Source: a virus. From it: a DNA stretch of 48,922 bases. The stretch lies in the IMG/VR virus record IMGVR_UViG_3300009124_000030, positions 1-48,922 of that record; one strand, given 5' to 3'. How positions within the stretch are numbered: position 1 is the stretch's first letter; each line of letters opens with the position of its first letter. This document shows, piece after piece, positions 40,170-48,720 of this stretch. The notes under the pieces were generated by a model. That model worked only from the letters and a program-made list of their open reading frames with translations, had not been told where the DNA came from and ran no database searches. Both the position numbers and the translations under genes were made by a program.

Positions 40170-40818
40170 AATATAGATTTTTCAGGAATGAATGAAACGC
40201 GGAAAGTTTCATCTCTTCCAGTTGATTGCGGTGTGCATTATCGATTCGATTCTTAATCTGCTCGATACTTTGCTCTTGGATTGCGCCTCCAGCATACACC
40301 CACTCTTTTCCTTCCATAATTCCATTGACAAAAGCGTCAGGAGCAGAAGGATCTGCCACGATATCTGCGGCGGTTGCTAGCATGAAATCATCAGCGACAA
40401 TTTTCATACCATTTTCTTCCCTGATAGATCCAAGACCTCTAGAGGAAACGCCAAGTTTCACACCTTCATCAAGGAGTGACTTAGCAATGTTGCCCATAGG
40501 GGTATCAAGAATTCTTGCCTTACCAACAAAGTTGTTACCCTCTCTTTGCAGAGAAGTGATAAGATGAGACACGCGGTCGAGATTGATAGTAGGACCATCG
40601 GGATGACCCAACTCTCCAAGTGCGCGTCCTGCCTTAACGTAAGACTCGTTATATTTAGTAACTTCTCTCTCAAGAGTTTCTACAGGATACATCCGACCGT
40701 TGCGGTTTTTGATGGCACCTTGAAGAAACACACCCTCAATGAAGTGATTCTTCTTACCATTCTTACCTTCGGTAATAACTACCTTAGCGGATTCAATCTC
40801 CTCTCTGATCAGTTTCAT
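40168..40818 (-). CDS. 21: Prohead core protease gp21
   Basis: The serine protease that cleaves scaffold and capsid proteins. It has 216 residues from the ATG at 40818, chosen for the SD (GAGG eight bases upstream); the reading from 40920 would overlap the previous gene and lacks support. Catalytic His72 lies in ELGHPDGP and the Ser in GVSSRGLGS (Ser125 or Ser126), the herpesvirus-assemblin-like arrangement. It overlaps the upstream acidic gene by 26 bases. Confidence 0.93.
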   Translation of the reverse strand: MKLIREEIESAKVVITEGKNGKKNHFIEGVFLQGAIKNRNGRMYPVETLEREVTKYNESYVKAGRALGELGHPDGPTINLDRVSHLITSLQREGNNFVGKARILDTPMGNIAKSLLDEGVKLGVSSRGLGSIREENGMKIVADDFMLATAADIVADPSAPDAFVNGIMEGKEWVYAGGAIQEQSIEQIKNRIDNAHRNQLEEMKLSAFHSFLKNLY

Positions 40819-41011
40819 CTGGTGTTTCCTCGGTTTCGGGTGTAGCTTCAGGTTCTTCAGGTTGGGTAAACATTGTTTTACCCACGTCTTGCTTCTTTGC
40901 GTCAATTGCGTCAACCGCAAGATTCTTCATAGCAGTATCCACATAGTCAGACAGGTCTTTCTGACCTGCAAACAATGCGTTTACAATGTCGCTCGCAGAT
41001 TGTGTAGGCAT
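40793..41011 (-). CDS. Acidic prohead core protein (gp67/68 position)
   Basis: A 72-residue protein. The N-terminal half is helical (SASDIVNALFAGQKDLSDYV); the C-terminal half is Glu/Pro/Thr-rich and disordered (EEPEATPETEETPDETDQ). In T4 the gp67 and gp68 core proteins lie between gp20 and gp21, and this gene occupies that place. Sequence similarity to them is not certain. A late motif lies 22 bases upstream. Confidence 0.72.
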   Translation of the reverse strand: MPTQSASDIVNALFAGQKDLSDYVDTAMKNLAVDAIDAKKQDVGKTMFTQPEEPEATPETEETPDETDQRGD

Positions 41012-41033
41012 AATTAAATATATTCGATAATAC

Positions 41034-41040
41034 TATTTAG
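41034..41040 (-). promoter_or_regulatory. Putative late promoter CTAAATA
   Basis: CTAAATA on the minus strand, 22 bases before the ATG at 41011. It contains the TAA stop of the portal gene. Confidence 0.55.
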
Positions 41041-42644
41041 ATATCTCCCTTTTTATAGTCCGCAGGATCAATACCTTGCTCCGCAGGATCGGGTTCGGGA
41101 GGTTGCAGACTGAGAGCCATTTGCTCATGCTCCATCTGTGGCATTGCCATGGGATCCATGATCTTCCCATCAGCAATCTCTTTCTCCATCTGCTCGTCAA
41201 TTTCCTTATACATTGCGTCAGGTTGACGAAGTACTTGACGGCGCAGATATTCAATAGAGAAATATCTACCAGCGAAAGGATCCATTTGAGCGAGCAGTGC
41301 CAAACGAGCATTGAGAATTTCTTGCTCTTTCAGCTCACTGAAGTAGTTATCTGCTACAAAGTCATACTGGATATGCTCTTTGACATCAGACCACTCCTCA
41401 AGAGTAAACACACCTTTGAGCACCAGTTGAGTCTTAAGCAGATCATTAAACAGATCGCTAAACTTCTTGCGGAGACGGACAACAAACTTCTGGAATTTAA
41501 CTTCATCGCGGGTGATCTCTGCAGATCTACCAACGTTAAAAGAAGAGTCAGACTCTAGACGTGACTCAGGCACATTGAGTGAGCGATACAATTTCTTCTG
41601 GAAGTACTTAACGTCTTCCAACTCACCAAGATTCTGTCCGCCAGGTAGTGTGGTAATTTCAGTGCCACGTCCACCCTCACGTCTAGGAAGCCAGAAGTCT
41701 TCTAGCATGGACATGAATTTTTTGTCGTCGCGGATCTCTCCAGTGTCAGCGTTATAAACGAGTTTGTTTCTATAACGGGACATCACCTCACGAAGATACT
41801 GCTCTGCCTTTTGCTTAGGCAGGTTACCAACGTCGATATAAAAAATACGACGCTCTGGTGCGCGGGAGAGACGATAAATGACCAAGGAATCCTCAATCAT
41901 TCTCAGTTGATTGAGTGCCTTAATTGCTTTGTGAAGGTGTGACAGCACATAGTTGCGCTGCATATCAAGTTGTCCTGAGTGGCAGAAGCAAATTGCATCA
42001 GGTGAAATCTTGATACCATTATTTTCATAACCGCGCAGACCCTTAGGGGAGTAAATATAATACTCAACTGCCTTAGGGATTAGTACATTAACCTGTGGGT
42101 CAGCAGGTGAAACGCGATCTTTGGGTTTGTCATACTCGATGACCTTTTTGATCTTACGAGGATCAATATATCTCAACTCCGTAATACCTTCCTTAGGATT
42201 ATCGGGGTTGATCATCTTATGATAGAAAAGACGACCGTCGATATACCATCTACGGAAAATATCATATGCCTTTCTATCAAAATCAAGGAGTGAAAGTACA
42301 TTATCAAACTCCTCGCGGACACGAGTCTTGACAGAATCAGAAACTTTTAGATTCGACAACTCAATATCGACAGGATGATCATCCAGATCTCCAGCGATTG
42401 CTTCGTTGACAATATCGTTTACAGCAGCATCACATTCTGGATGGAGTGACATTTCTCGGTATCTACCGATCAAATCTATATCACTAGATTTGTTTGCGGA
42501 ATCCCCCAGATCTACATACTGACCGAAATATCCACCTGCTGCTATGGGTTGGGCGGCATCATCGTTGTCTTTATGCACGAAAGAAGGACCCTTCTCAGAG
42601 CCCTTCTTCTTGCGATCAAGTGAATAACCAAAAAGTTGTGACAT
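41037..42644 (-). CDS. 20: Portal vertex protein gp20
   Basis: Forms the dodecameric ring through which DNA enters and leaves the head, and docks terminase gp17. It has 535 residues (T4: 524). Diagnostic segments include SLHPECDAAVNDIVNEAIAG, RRWYIDGRLFYHKMI, IYRLSRAPERRIFYIDVGNL and EDFWLPRREGGRGTEI. A perfect TATAAATA late promoter lies 26 bases upstream. Confidence 0.97.
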   Translation of the reverse strand: MSQLFGYSLDRKKKGSEKGPSFVHKDNDDAAQPIAAGGYFGQYVDLGDSANKSSDIDLIGRYREMSLHPECDAAVNDIVNEAIAGDLDDHPVDIELSNLKVSDSVKTRVREEFDNVLSLLDFDRKAYDIFRRWYIDGRLFYHKMINPDNPKEGITELRYIDPRKIKKVIEYDKPKDRVSPADPQVNVLIPKAVEYYIYSPKGLRGYENNGIKISPDAICFCHSGQLDMQRNYVLSHLHKAIKALNQLRMIEDSLVIYRLSRAPERRIFYIDVGNLPKQKAEQYLREVMSRYRNKLVYNADTGEIRDDKKFMSMLEDFWLPRREGGRGTEITTLPGGQNLGELEDVKYFQKKLYRSLNVPESRLESDSSFNVGRSAEITRDEVKFQKFVVRLRKKFSDLFNDLLKTQLVLKGVFTLEEWSDVKEHIQYDFVADNYFSELKEQEILNARLALLAQMDPFAGRYFSIEYLRRQVLRQPDAMYKEIDEQMEKEIADGKIMDPMAMPQMEHEQMALSLQPPEPDPAEQGIDPADYKKGDI

Positions 42645-42670
42645 TCCAGTCTCAGTGTTACATTATCAAT

Positions 42671-42678
42671 TATTTATA
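42671..42678 (-). promoter_or_regulatory. Late promoter TATAAATA before the portal gene
   Basis: A perfect T4 late promoter core on the minus strand in the 45-base spacer, 26 bases before the portal ATG. It is the best late promoter in the window. Confidence 0.7.
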
Positions 42679-42689
42679 CGGTTATGAAA

Positions 42690-43355
42690 TCACTCACCGT
42701 TGCCAGCGTTGGTGTCGTCAGTGTATGTCCAGTACTGGACCTGGAATTCAACGGTGTACTCCTCAGGAGTATCGTTGCTATCCCATGCCAGATCGATGGA
42801 AGAAACACTGCTAGGCCAGATACCTTCAAATCTGTAAGATCTGACGATACCACCTTGGCGGTCATATTGACGCACCGTTGCAAATGCCTGATACTCAGCA
42901 ATCGAATCAACGCTCTGAATATTCTGAGCGAGAGACTGGATCTTGGAAGACCACTGCTCAAACTTGGTGCGATATTTGAAGTCCTGGCTGTTGAGGACGG
43001 TAACAGTCCATGGCTCATAAGTGCGGTCACCCGCGATCTTCATGGTGCGACCTCTGTAGGGCACCTCAATAACACCGATGGTGGAAGCAGGAATGTTTGC
43101 TGCCTTCACCAGGAAAGTGGAAGCCTGCAGGGCTTCGACGCCACTCTGTTGAGAAGCGCCAGAAGCTGCTGATTCGGTGTCTCCCTGACCGCCGCCGCCT
43201 CCCGTTTCAGGGGCGTCGTCACCGAAGTCAGGGAAGTTGATTTCAACTTGGAATAGGTTAGGGCGTGCCAGATCACCGATTTTATTACGGAAATCTAGGA
43301 TACTAAAGTTGTGCTTTGTACCCTCTTTTTGCCCTGGGTATTGGGAATCTGCCAT
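42690..43355 (-). CDS. 19: Tail tube protein gp19
   Basis: The inner tube of the contractile tail. It has 221 residues (T4: 163). The conserved parts are ARPNLFQVEINFPDFG, GDRTYEPWTVTVLNSQDFKY, RTKFEQWSSKIQSL and the ending VRQYDRQGGIVRSYRFEGIW followed by SIDLAWDSND. A Gly/Ser/Gln-rich insertion (about 48-75, GGGGGQGDTESAASGASQQS) is absent from T4. It lies 35 bases after the sheath gene. Confidence 0.96.
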   Translation of the reverse strand: MADSQYPGQKEGTKHNFSILDFRNKIGDLARPNLFQVEINFPDFGDDAPETGGGGGQGDTESAASGASQQSGVEALQASTFLVKAANIPASTIGVIEVPYRGRTMKIAGDRTYEPWTVTVLNSQDFKYRTKFEQWSSKIQSLAQNIQSVDSIAEYQAFATVRQYDRQGGIVRSYRFEGIWPSSVSSIDLAWDSNDTPEEYTVEFQVQYWTYTDDTNAGNGE

Positions 43356-43390
43356 TGGTTTTTCTCCGTTTGGGTAAATTAGGGATTAAA

Positions 43391-46162
43391 TTAGTTAACA
43401 ACTTCAGCGAATGAAGCGCCTGTACGGGTTGCAGTGAATGTCAGCGTGATGAAGTTAATCGAGCGCGTAGGCTTGACGAAGATCTCAGCGTAGAATTCAC
43501 CACGGTCAATGGCATCTGCAGGGTTGTTGGATGCATCGCAAACAACAAGGAAGTCAACAATACCACGACGTGACTGGACACCGCGCAGGAAAGGATCAAC
43601 GATATTCTTAAACTGTTGGCGAGTAAACTCGTCATTCAGTTCGAAGAGTTGACTCTTAGCAGCGTCAGCAATTGCTTCCTCAATGACCAGGAAGAGACGA
43701 CGCACGTTGATGCGATCGAATGCAGACTGGTAACCAAGTGCAGTTTTGTCACCGAATAGGATGATACCCTGTCCAGGGAAAGCAACAATAGGATTGATTC
43801 TTGCTGCGTAGAGCAGATCTCTGTGATCCTTCAGAGGAGAGTATGCAAGTTTGATTGCATTTCTCAGGCGACCACGGTTGAAACCTGCGGGAGAGAACCA
43901 AGGCTCTTGATTCAGAGTTGTGCTCAGGATAAGACCTGCCATGTCACCGTTACATGGGATGTAGCGGTAAACATCATTGTACTTATCGTAGATGTACTTG
44001 TAGTTGTTATCGAAGACCGCGTAGGAAGAAGATCCAAGTTGATCGAAGTAATCAACGGTGCGGGAGACGACAGTCGAAGTGTTGGGTTGACCAACCACGT
44101 CGCTACGGTGAGGCGAAACGAATGCCATACAATCCTTACGGCTTGCAGCAATCGAGATGATGTGCTGTGCCTTAGCGATTGTATCGCCTTGGCTGCTCAT
44201 GCCAGGACCCATCAGGATGTAATCAACGTCGATGGTTTCAGCATCGTCGAAGAGGTTGTATGCACCCAAGATGTTAGGACGGGAGACGGTATAACCATCA
44301 ACGCCACCTTGCATGATGTACTTAGCGTTTGCGCGTCCCTTTGTGCCACGGATATTCTGACTCAGAGGGTTGGTGCCCAGAGGATCGTCAAGAGTCTTCA
44401 GAGCATTAGTTGACTGCAGAAGATCGAAATCGCGGTTAGATGCGGGCATACCCCAGGATCCATTAGCATTAGGATCGCGATCATAGATATCAGTCTGCTC
44501 ATGACTACCCCAGTGCAGGAACTGCGAGAAGTTCTTAATGACATCCTTGTAGTAGATGTTATCACCCTGAGGAGACTTAGCGTCAGATGCCTTGGACACG
44601 TTGAGGTGCTTCTCAAGGAGAGCGCCAGGAGTGCCAGTCAGAGCACCATCACCATCGATGATGAGGACGTGCAACAGGTCATTGTGACCACCGCGATCTT
44701 CTGCATATGCAGAAGTGGTAGGACGAGGAGCAATAGATGCCCACTTCTGACCAGGACCGTAGAGACGGGAGTCATAGTCAGACTCAACAGCAGCGATAGA
44801 GATCGATGCAGCGTTGTCATCTGCCAGGACTTGGTTTGCTTGGAAACGAGGGGATCCAGAGTTAAGGGAAACTCTCAACTCACGACGGATTGCCTCAATC
44901 GTAGCAGAGTCGCCAGTTGCGCTGCCAGCAGATCCACTGTTGTTTGCCAACTCGGTGAGGGTATCACCAACTTCCAGCACGTCAGAAGAGGTGCCATCGA
45001 TTGTGATTTCCAACTCACGGGTTGACTTGTCCCATGCAACGATACGACCTGTAACACCACCAGACACAGCAGTGTAGAAGTTGTCGTCTTCAAAGGATCC
45101 AATCAGAGTAGCATCAGCAGCAACGGTAGCAACCACAGTGTAGGAGTAGACCTTACCGTAGATGTTTGCTGCAGAGTATGCAACTTCGTTAGGTGCGGTG
45201 AATTCCCACTCAGCAGTTGTAGGTTGTGCCAGTGCAATAACCTGATCAGGACCTGCGTCGGTAATCACGACACGGAGGGAGTTACCAAACTTACCAGCAG
45301 TCTTTGCTGCCCACTTCCAGTTGTTTGCTGCTGTCTCAACGTTTGCCTCATAGAGGTCATCGTTTTTGATCAGGGGAGCAACAATACCAGTTGCGGTAGT
45401 TTCGTTGATCTCGGTCTTGTCAGCAGTGACAGTCAGCAGAGAGACGGTAGATCCATCGGTGTGTGAAGAAGCGGTAGATCCCAGCACGCCACGAGTGACG
45501 GTCAGGTTTTGACCAGAGACGCCAGTGACTTGCAGAAACTCATCGTCAATTCTGAGATAAGAGTTTGTGCCGCCACCCAGAGTTGCCACGGAGGTAATTG
45601 TAAGAGTGGTGTCAGAGTCGGTGAAGGTAGCACCTTCATTAACTGTGGTTGCAGTACCTGCGAGCTCGATGAGGGTGACGCTTGCAGCTGCAGCGTGTGC
45701 AGCAGCGGAAGTAGCGAGTTGTCCACGCTGGACAGTTGCGTCGTTACCAGAAACCGCCTGGACTGTCATCAATTCTGCGTCAACCAGCAGCACGTCGTTA
45801 ACGTCAAAATCTGTAGTAGATTGGACGGTAAGAGTGGTGTCAGTTGCGTCGAATGTTGTGACTGTGAATTGTGCTGTATCGATTGCGTTTTTCAGCGAAT
45901 CGTTCATTGCACGGACGACACGCAAGGTGCCTCCATACAGCAAGAATTGTGCTGCTGTAAACCAGTATTCGTAGTTGTACTCGGTTGGACGACCGAACAG
46001 ATTGAGAAGCTCTTTCTCGCTCGTTACAGTTGTAATTGCTTCAACGGGTCCTTTCTCAAAGGAACCGACAATAGCAGCAACGTTATCAACTGTAGCTGAG
46101 ACGACGTTAGTGAGATCTCTCTCTAGTACAGCAACCCCTGGTGAAAGTTGTGTAGATGCCAT
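43391..46162 (-). CDS. 18: Tail sheath protein gp18
   Basis: The contractile sheath, 923 residues compared with 659 in T4. The N-terminus (STQLSPGVAVLERDLTNVVS) and the C-terminal half (AAFDRINVRRLFLVIEEAI as read, within YQSAFDRINVRR; LEPWFSPAG-type segments) match the family. Extra length comes from beta-domain insertions after residue ~100. Two tandem ~65-residue repeats (about 105-165 and 180-244) share the TLTV, V-D-x-E and VxRG pattern with a conserved His (for example VQRGQLATSAAAHA and VTRGVLGSTASSHT). These probably face the outside of the tail. A CTAAATA motif lies 40 bases upstream and a good SD (AGGAG) precedes the ATG. Confidence 0.94.
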   Translation of the reverse strand: MASTQLSPGVAVLERDLTNVVSATVDNVAAIVGSFEKGPVEAITTVTSEKELLNLFGRPTEYNYEYWFTAAQFLLYGGTLRVVRAMNDSLKNAIDTAQFTVTTFDATDTTLTVQSTTDFDVNDVLLVDAELMTVQAVSGNDATVQRGQLATSAAAHAAAASVTLIELAGTATTVNEGATFTDSDTTLTITSVATLGGGTNSYLRIDDEFLQVTGVSGQNLTVTRGVLGSTASSHTDGSTVSLLTVTADKTEINETTATGIVAPLIKNDDLYEANVETAANNWKWAAKTAGKFGNSLRVVITDAGPDQVIALAQPTTAEWEFTAPNEVAYSAANIYGKVYSYTVVATVAADATLIGSFEDDNFYTAVSGGVTGRIVAWDKSTRELEITIDGTSSDVLEVGDTLTELANNSGSAGSATGDSATIEAIRRELRVSLNSGSPRFQANQVLADDNAASISIAAVESDYDSRLYGPGQKWASIAPRPTTSAYAEDRGGHNDLLHVLIIDGDGALTGTPGALLEKHLNVSKASDAKSPQGDNIYYKDVIKNFSQFLHWGSHEQTDIYDRDPNANGSWGMPASNRDFDLLQSTNALKTLDDPLGTNPLSQNIRGTKGRANAKYIMQGGVDGYTVSRPNILGAYNLFDDAETIDVDYILMGPGMSSQGDTIAKAQHIISIAASRKDCMAFVSPHRSDVVGQPNTSTVVSRTVDYFDQLGSSSYAVFDNNYKYIYDKYNDVYRYIPCNGDMAGLILSTTLNQEPWFSPAGFNRGRLRNAIKLAYSPLKDHRDLLYAARINPIVAFPGQGIILFGDKTALGYQSAFDRINVRRLFLVIEEAIADAAKSQLFELNDEFTRQQFKNIVDPFLRGVQSRRGIVDFLVVCDASNNPADAIDRGEFYAEIFVKPTRSINFITLTFTATRTGASFAEVVN

Positions 46163-46202
46163 CTGTAATCTCCTGAATGAATTCCATTTCGGATGCTGAA
46201 AC

Positions 46203-46209
46203 TATTTAG
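46203..46209 (-). promoter_or_regulatory. Putative late promoter CTAAATA before gp18
   Basis: CTAAATA on the minus strand, 40 bases before the sheath ATG. A CTGAAA/TTTCAG inverted repeat brackets it. The 83-base spacer holds nothing else recognisable. Confidence 0.55.
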
Positions 46210-46245
46210 AATAACCACTATTTTCAGAGGGTAAACACGACGAAA

Positions 46246-46473
46246 TCACCAGTCAGGATACTCTGTAATCCATTGCCGCTTCTTCTTTCTATTGGCAGCA
46301 TTACGTTTTACCTGACATTGTTTACAGGTATATGAATATGCTGAAGCATTTTTACCTCTATCAGGTCTACTCCTATAGAAGTTGTCTCTAAGTGATAGTA
46401 CTCTTAAGCATTTTCTGCATTGCCTATCCACAAATATAAACTCTTCTAGGTCTAGATCATCCTCAAAATCCAT
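46246..46473 (-). CDS. Small zinc-finger protein (four-cysteine), 75 aa
   Basis: A 75-residue protein. Two CxxC pairs (CRKC and CKQC) separated by about 30 residues form a treble-clef-like zinc site, as in HNH nucleases, but no HNH histidines follow. The C-terminus is basic (KRNAANRKKKRQW). It probably binds nucleic acid. The ATG shares a base with the gp17 stop (TAATG), so it is produced with terminase. In T4 no such gene lies between 17 and 18. Confidence 0.78.
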   Translation of the reverse strand: MDFEDDLDLEEFIFVDRQCRKCLRVLSLRDNFYRSRPDRGKNASAYSYTCKQCQVKRNAANRKKKRQWITEYPDW

Positions 46474-48137
46474 TATCGATAGTCCCACATATATGACATG
46501 TCACCATATTCACCAACAGAAGATTCTGCGTTGCTCCATACCTGTCCCTCAGGATCAACAATGACTTCATCATTCAGACCATCATCCATAAATCCGAAAG
46601 GTGCCATGTCTGCCTCAATCGCTTCTTTCTGCTCCATGTACATCCTCAGACGGACATCAGAGTCATGCAACTCTCTAAAGTAATCAGATGTTGCCAACCA
46701 TGAGAAGATTACCAGACACATTGAAAGGTCATCGTTGCAACCTTCCTCTGCTTCCCATGCTTGTCCTCTTTGGATAAACGTAGTGAGCTCTGCAATAATA
46801 TCATAGTCACTAAAGACGAGTTTGTCATCCTCAATCAACTGTTTCATATTTGCACACCCAGTCTTCTTGACTGTAGTGGACATCTTGACACCTAGTTGCA
46901 CCTTAGACCCAGAAAATCCTTGTCCTACAACCTGCCCAGCACGTCCACGCATGGAGCACATCAGGAGATTGTCATACTCCAAATCAAACTGCATGATGTC
47001 TGCTACCTGACCACCAATATCATTAACTTCAATCAATGTATATGCATGGTTATATGTCTTCGCAACCTGATGAATGATGTTAGGGAAGAGTAATGGTTTA
47101 ATTTTATTGTTTCTATACTTTGCTACTAACTTATACGGGATCTCTGTGGTATCAACAACCACAAACGCCGAGTAGTCTTTAGTTATACCTCTCGCAACGT
47201 CAACAGTACATACATAAGTATGATCTGGTTTAGGTTCTTCATACACATCTAGTCCTTGATTGGACTTCACAGGATCATCGTAGACCAGTGTCTTAAGTTT
47301 CGATGATGTAATTAGTGTGTTGACAGATCCAAGGAATTCGCATTCAAACTCCTGGTTAAACTGCTCTTCCGAAGTGTTGCGGATTGTCTGCTCTTTCCAC
47401 TCTGCATCTCTACCTGGCACCTCAGACCAGTGGACTTCAGTAGTTGTATATTCATTCTTGCCCTTCTCTGCATCATGCCAGAGTTTATAAAACATATTCA
47501 TCCCTTTGGGCGTGGAGATGATGATCACCTTGGTAGACTTACCAGAAGATATAGTAGGATACACAGATGAAAAGAACTCATCAGCAATGTGTGTCGGAAT
47601 AAACGCGAATTCGTCCAGAAAAATGATATTAAAAGACATGCCCCTAACGGCACTAGCGGAAGTAGAGGCAGCCATGATTTTACTGCCGTTTTCCAATTCG
47701 AGACTACCTCGGTTCCAGTTGACGACACCTTGCTGGAGCCACTTGGGGAGGTTTTCATAAGACAGTTGGAGACGTTGGAGCATTTCTCTTGCCGTCGCTG
47801 CCTTGTTAGCAAGGATGGCAATGTTTACATTGTCGTGGAATAGGGCATACCACAATAGATATGCTGTAACAACGGTAGACTTACCAGACTGACGTGGAAG
47901 TTTAGCGATATTAAATCGATTATCATTAAACCGATTGACCATAGACTCCTGAAAGTCATATAACTCAAACGGAATGATACCTCTATCCAATGAGATGATC
48001 TTAATGTACTTCTTGATGAAGTAAACGGGATTCTCATTACACTTGATAAACTCTTCGACTTCCTCAGGCGTGAAATTCTGTGCGACATTTGCACGCTTGA
48101 GGTTAGGATTACCTAGATATATGTCAGTCTGTGCCAT
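46473..48137 (-). CDS. 17: Terminase large subunit gp17
   Basis: The motor that packages DNA into the prohead and cuts it. It has 554 residues (T4: 610). The ATPase domain carries Walker A PRQSGKST (about 80-87) and Walker B IIFLDEFAF (about 172-180). The coupling motif follows in IIISTPKG. The C-terminal RNase H-like nuclease begins with CTVDVARG and contains DYSAFVVVDTTE. It overlaps the upstream 2OG oxygenase gene by 14 bases. No gp16 small subunit lies immediately upstream. Confidence 0.97.
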   Translation of the reverse strand: MAQTDIYLGNPNLKRANVAQNFTPEEVEEFIKCNENPVYFIKKYIKIISLDRGIIPFELYDFQESMVNRFNDNRFNIAKLPRQSGKSTVVTAYLLWYALFHDNVNIAILANKAATAREMLQRLQLSYENLPKWLQQGVVNWNRGSLELENGSKIMAASTSASAVRGMSFNIIFLDEFAFIPTHIADEFFSSVYPTISSGKSTKVIIISTPKGMNMFYKLWHDAEKGKNEYTTTEVHWSEVPGRDAEWKEQTIRNTSEEQFNQEFECEFLGSVNTLITSSKLKTLVYDDPVKSNQGLDVYEEPKPDHTYVCTVDVARGITKDYSAFVVVDTTEIPYKLVAKYRNNKIKPLLFPNIIHQVAKTYNHAYTLIEVNDIGGQVADIMQFDLEYDNLLMCSMRGRAGQVVGQGFSGSKVQLGVKMSTTVKKTGCANMKQLIEDDKLVFSDYDIIAELTTFIQRGQAWEAEEGCNDDLSMCLVIFSWLATSDYFRELHDSDVRLRMYMEQKEAIEADMAPFGFMDDGLNDEVIVDPEGQVWSNAESSVGEYGDMSYMWDYR

Positions 48138-48720
48138 CTGGGAAGGATCTCATATTAGGTGGTTGATCTTTTGCATGTGCTAGCATCGCATCTTCCTGTC
48201 CAGGACAGAATTGGAATACTGCACTATATCTAATGGGTGCATTTGGATTAGGTGGTTTAGCACCATGAGGTACAATACCAGGAAAGATGACTACTCTGCC
48301 AGGTGCAGGAATAACCATGTCTGTAATTCGATCACCTTCCATAAAAACAGTTTCACCGCCCCACTCAGGTTTCCATTCTTTATTTGTATAGATTAAGAAA
48401 CTTAGTGCATCTAGTCCCTCACCATCCAAATGGATAGAAGGATTATCGCCATGACGGAAAGCATTGTATACCACCCGATGAAATCTTGGAATTGGTAAAG
48501 GAGCTCTTTTGAAAGCATGGTTTATACAGAAGTACTCGAATTCCCCATAGTTGGGTTGATCTATTGCACGTCCTAATGAATAGTTTGGATCATCGGGACT
48601 GTCATCAAATATAAACTGCCACCCGTCAAAACGGGTGAAGTAATGATGCATAAATTCACATTCTTCATGGGTGAAAAGGTCATCGATAACCATGACCTGA
48701 TCATATTTAACTACATTCAT
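48124..48720 (-). CDS. 2OG-Fe(II) oxygenase next to terminase
   Basis: A 198-residue protein with a complete active site: His97 and Asp99 (SIHLDGEG), His152 (IVPHGAKPP) and Arg164 (PIRYSAVF). The jelly-roll strand GGETVFMEGD is present. This subtype (prolyl hydroxylase-like, SM-20 type) is frequent near gp17 in cyanophages. It may hydroxylate a protein; no substrate can be named. The ATG overlaps the stop of the SNase-like gene (ATGA). Confidence 0.87.
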   Translation of the reverse strand: MNVVKYDQVMVIDDLFTHEECEFMHHYFTRFDGWQFIFDDSPDDPNYSLGRAIDQPNYGEFEYFCINHAFKRAPLPIPRFHRVVYNAFRHGDNPSIHLDGEGLDALSFLIYTNKEWKPEWGGETVFMEGDRITDMVIPAPGRVVIFPGIVPHGAKPPNPNAPIRYSAVFQFCPGQEDAMLAHAKDQPPNMRSFPDGTD

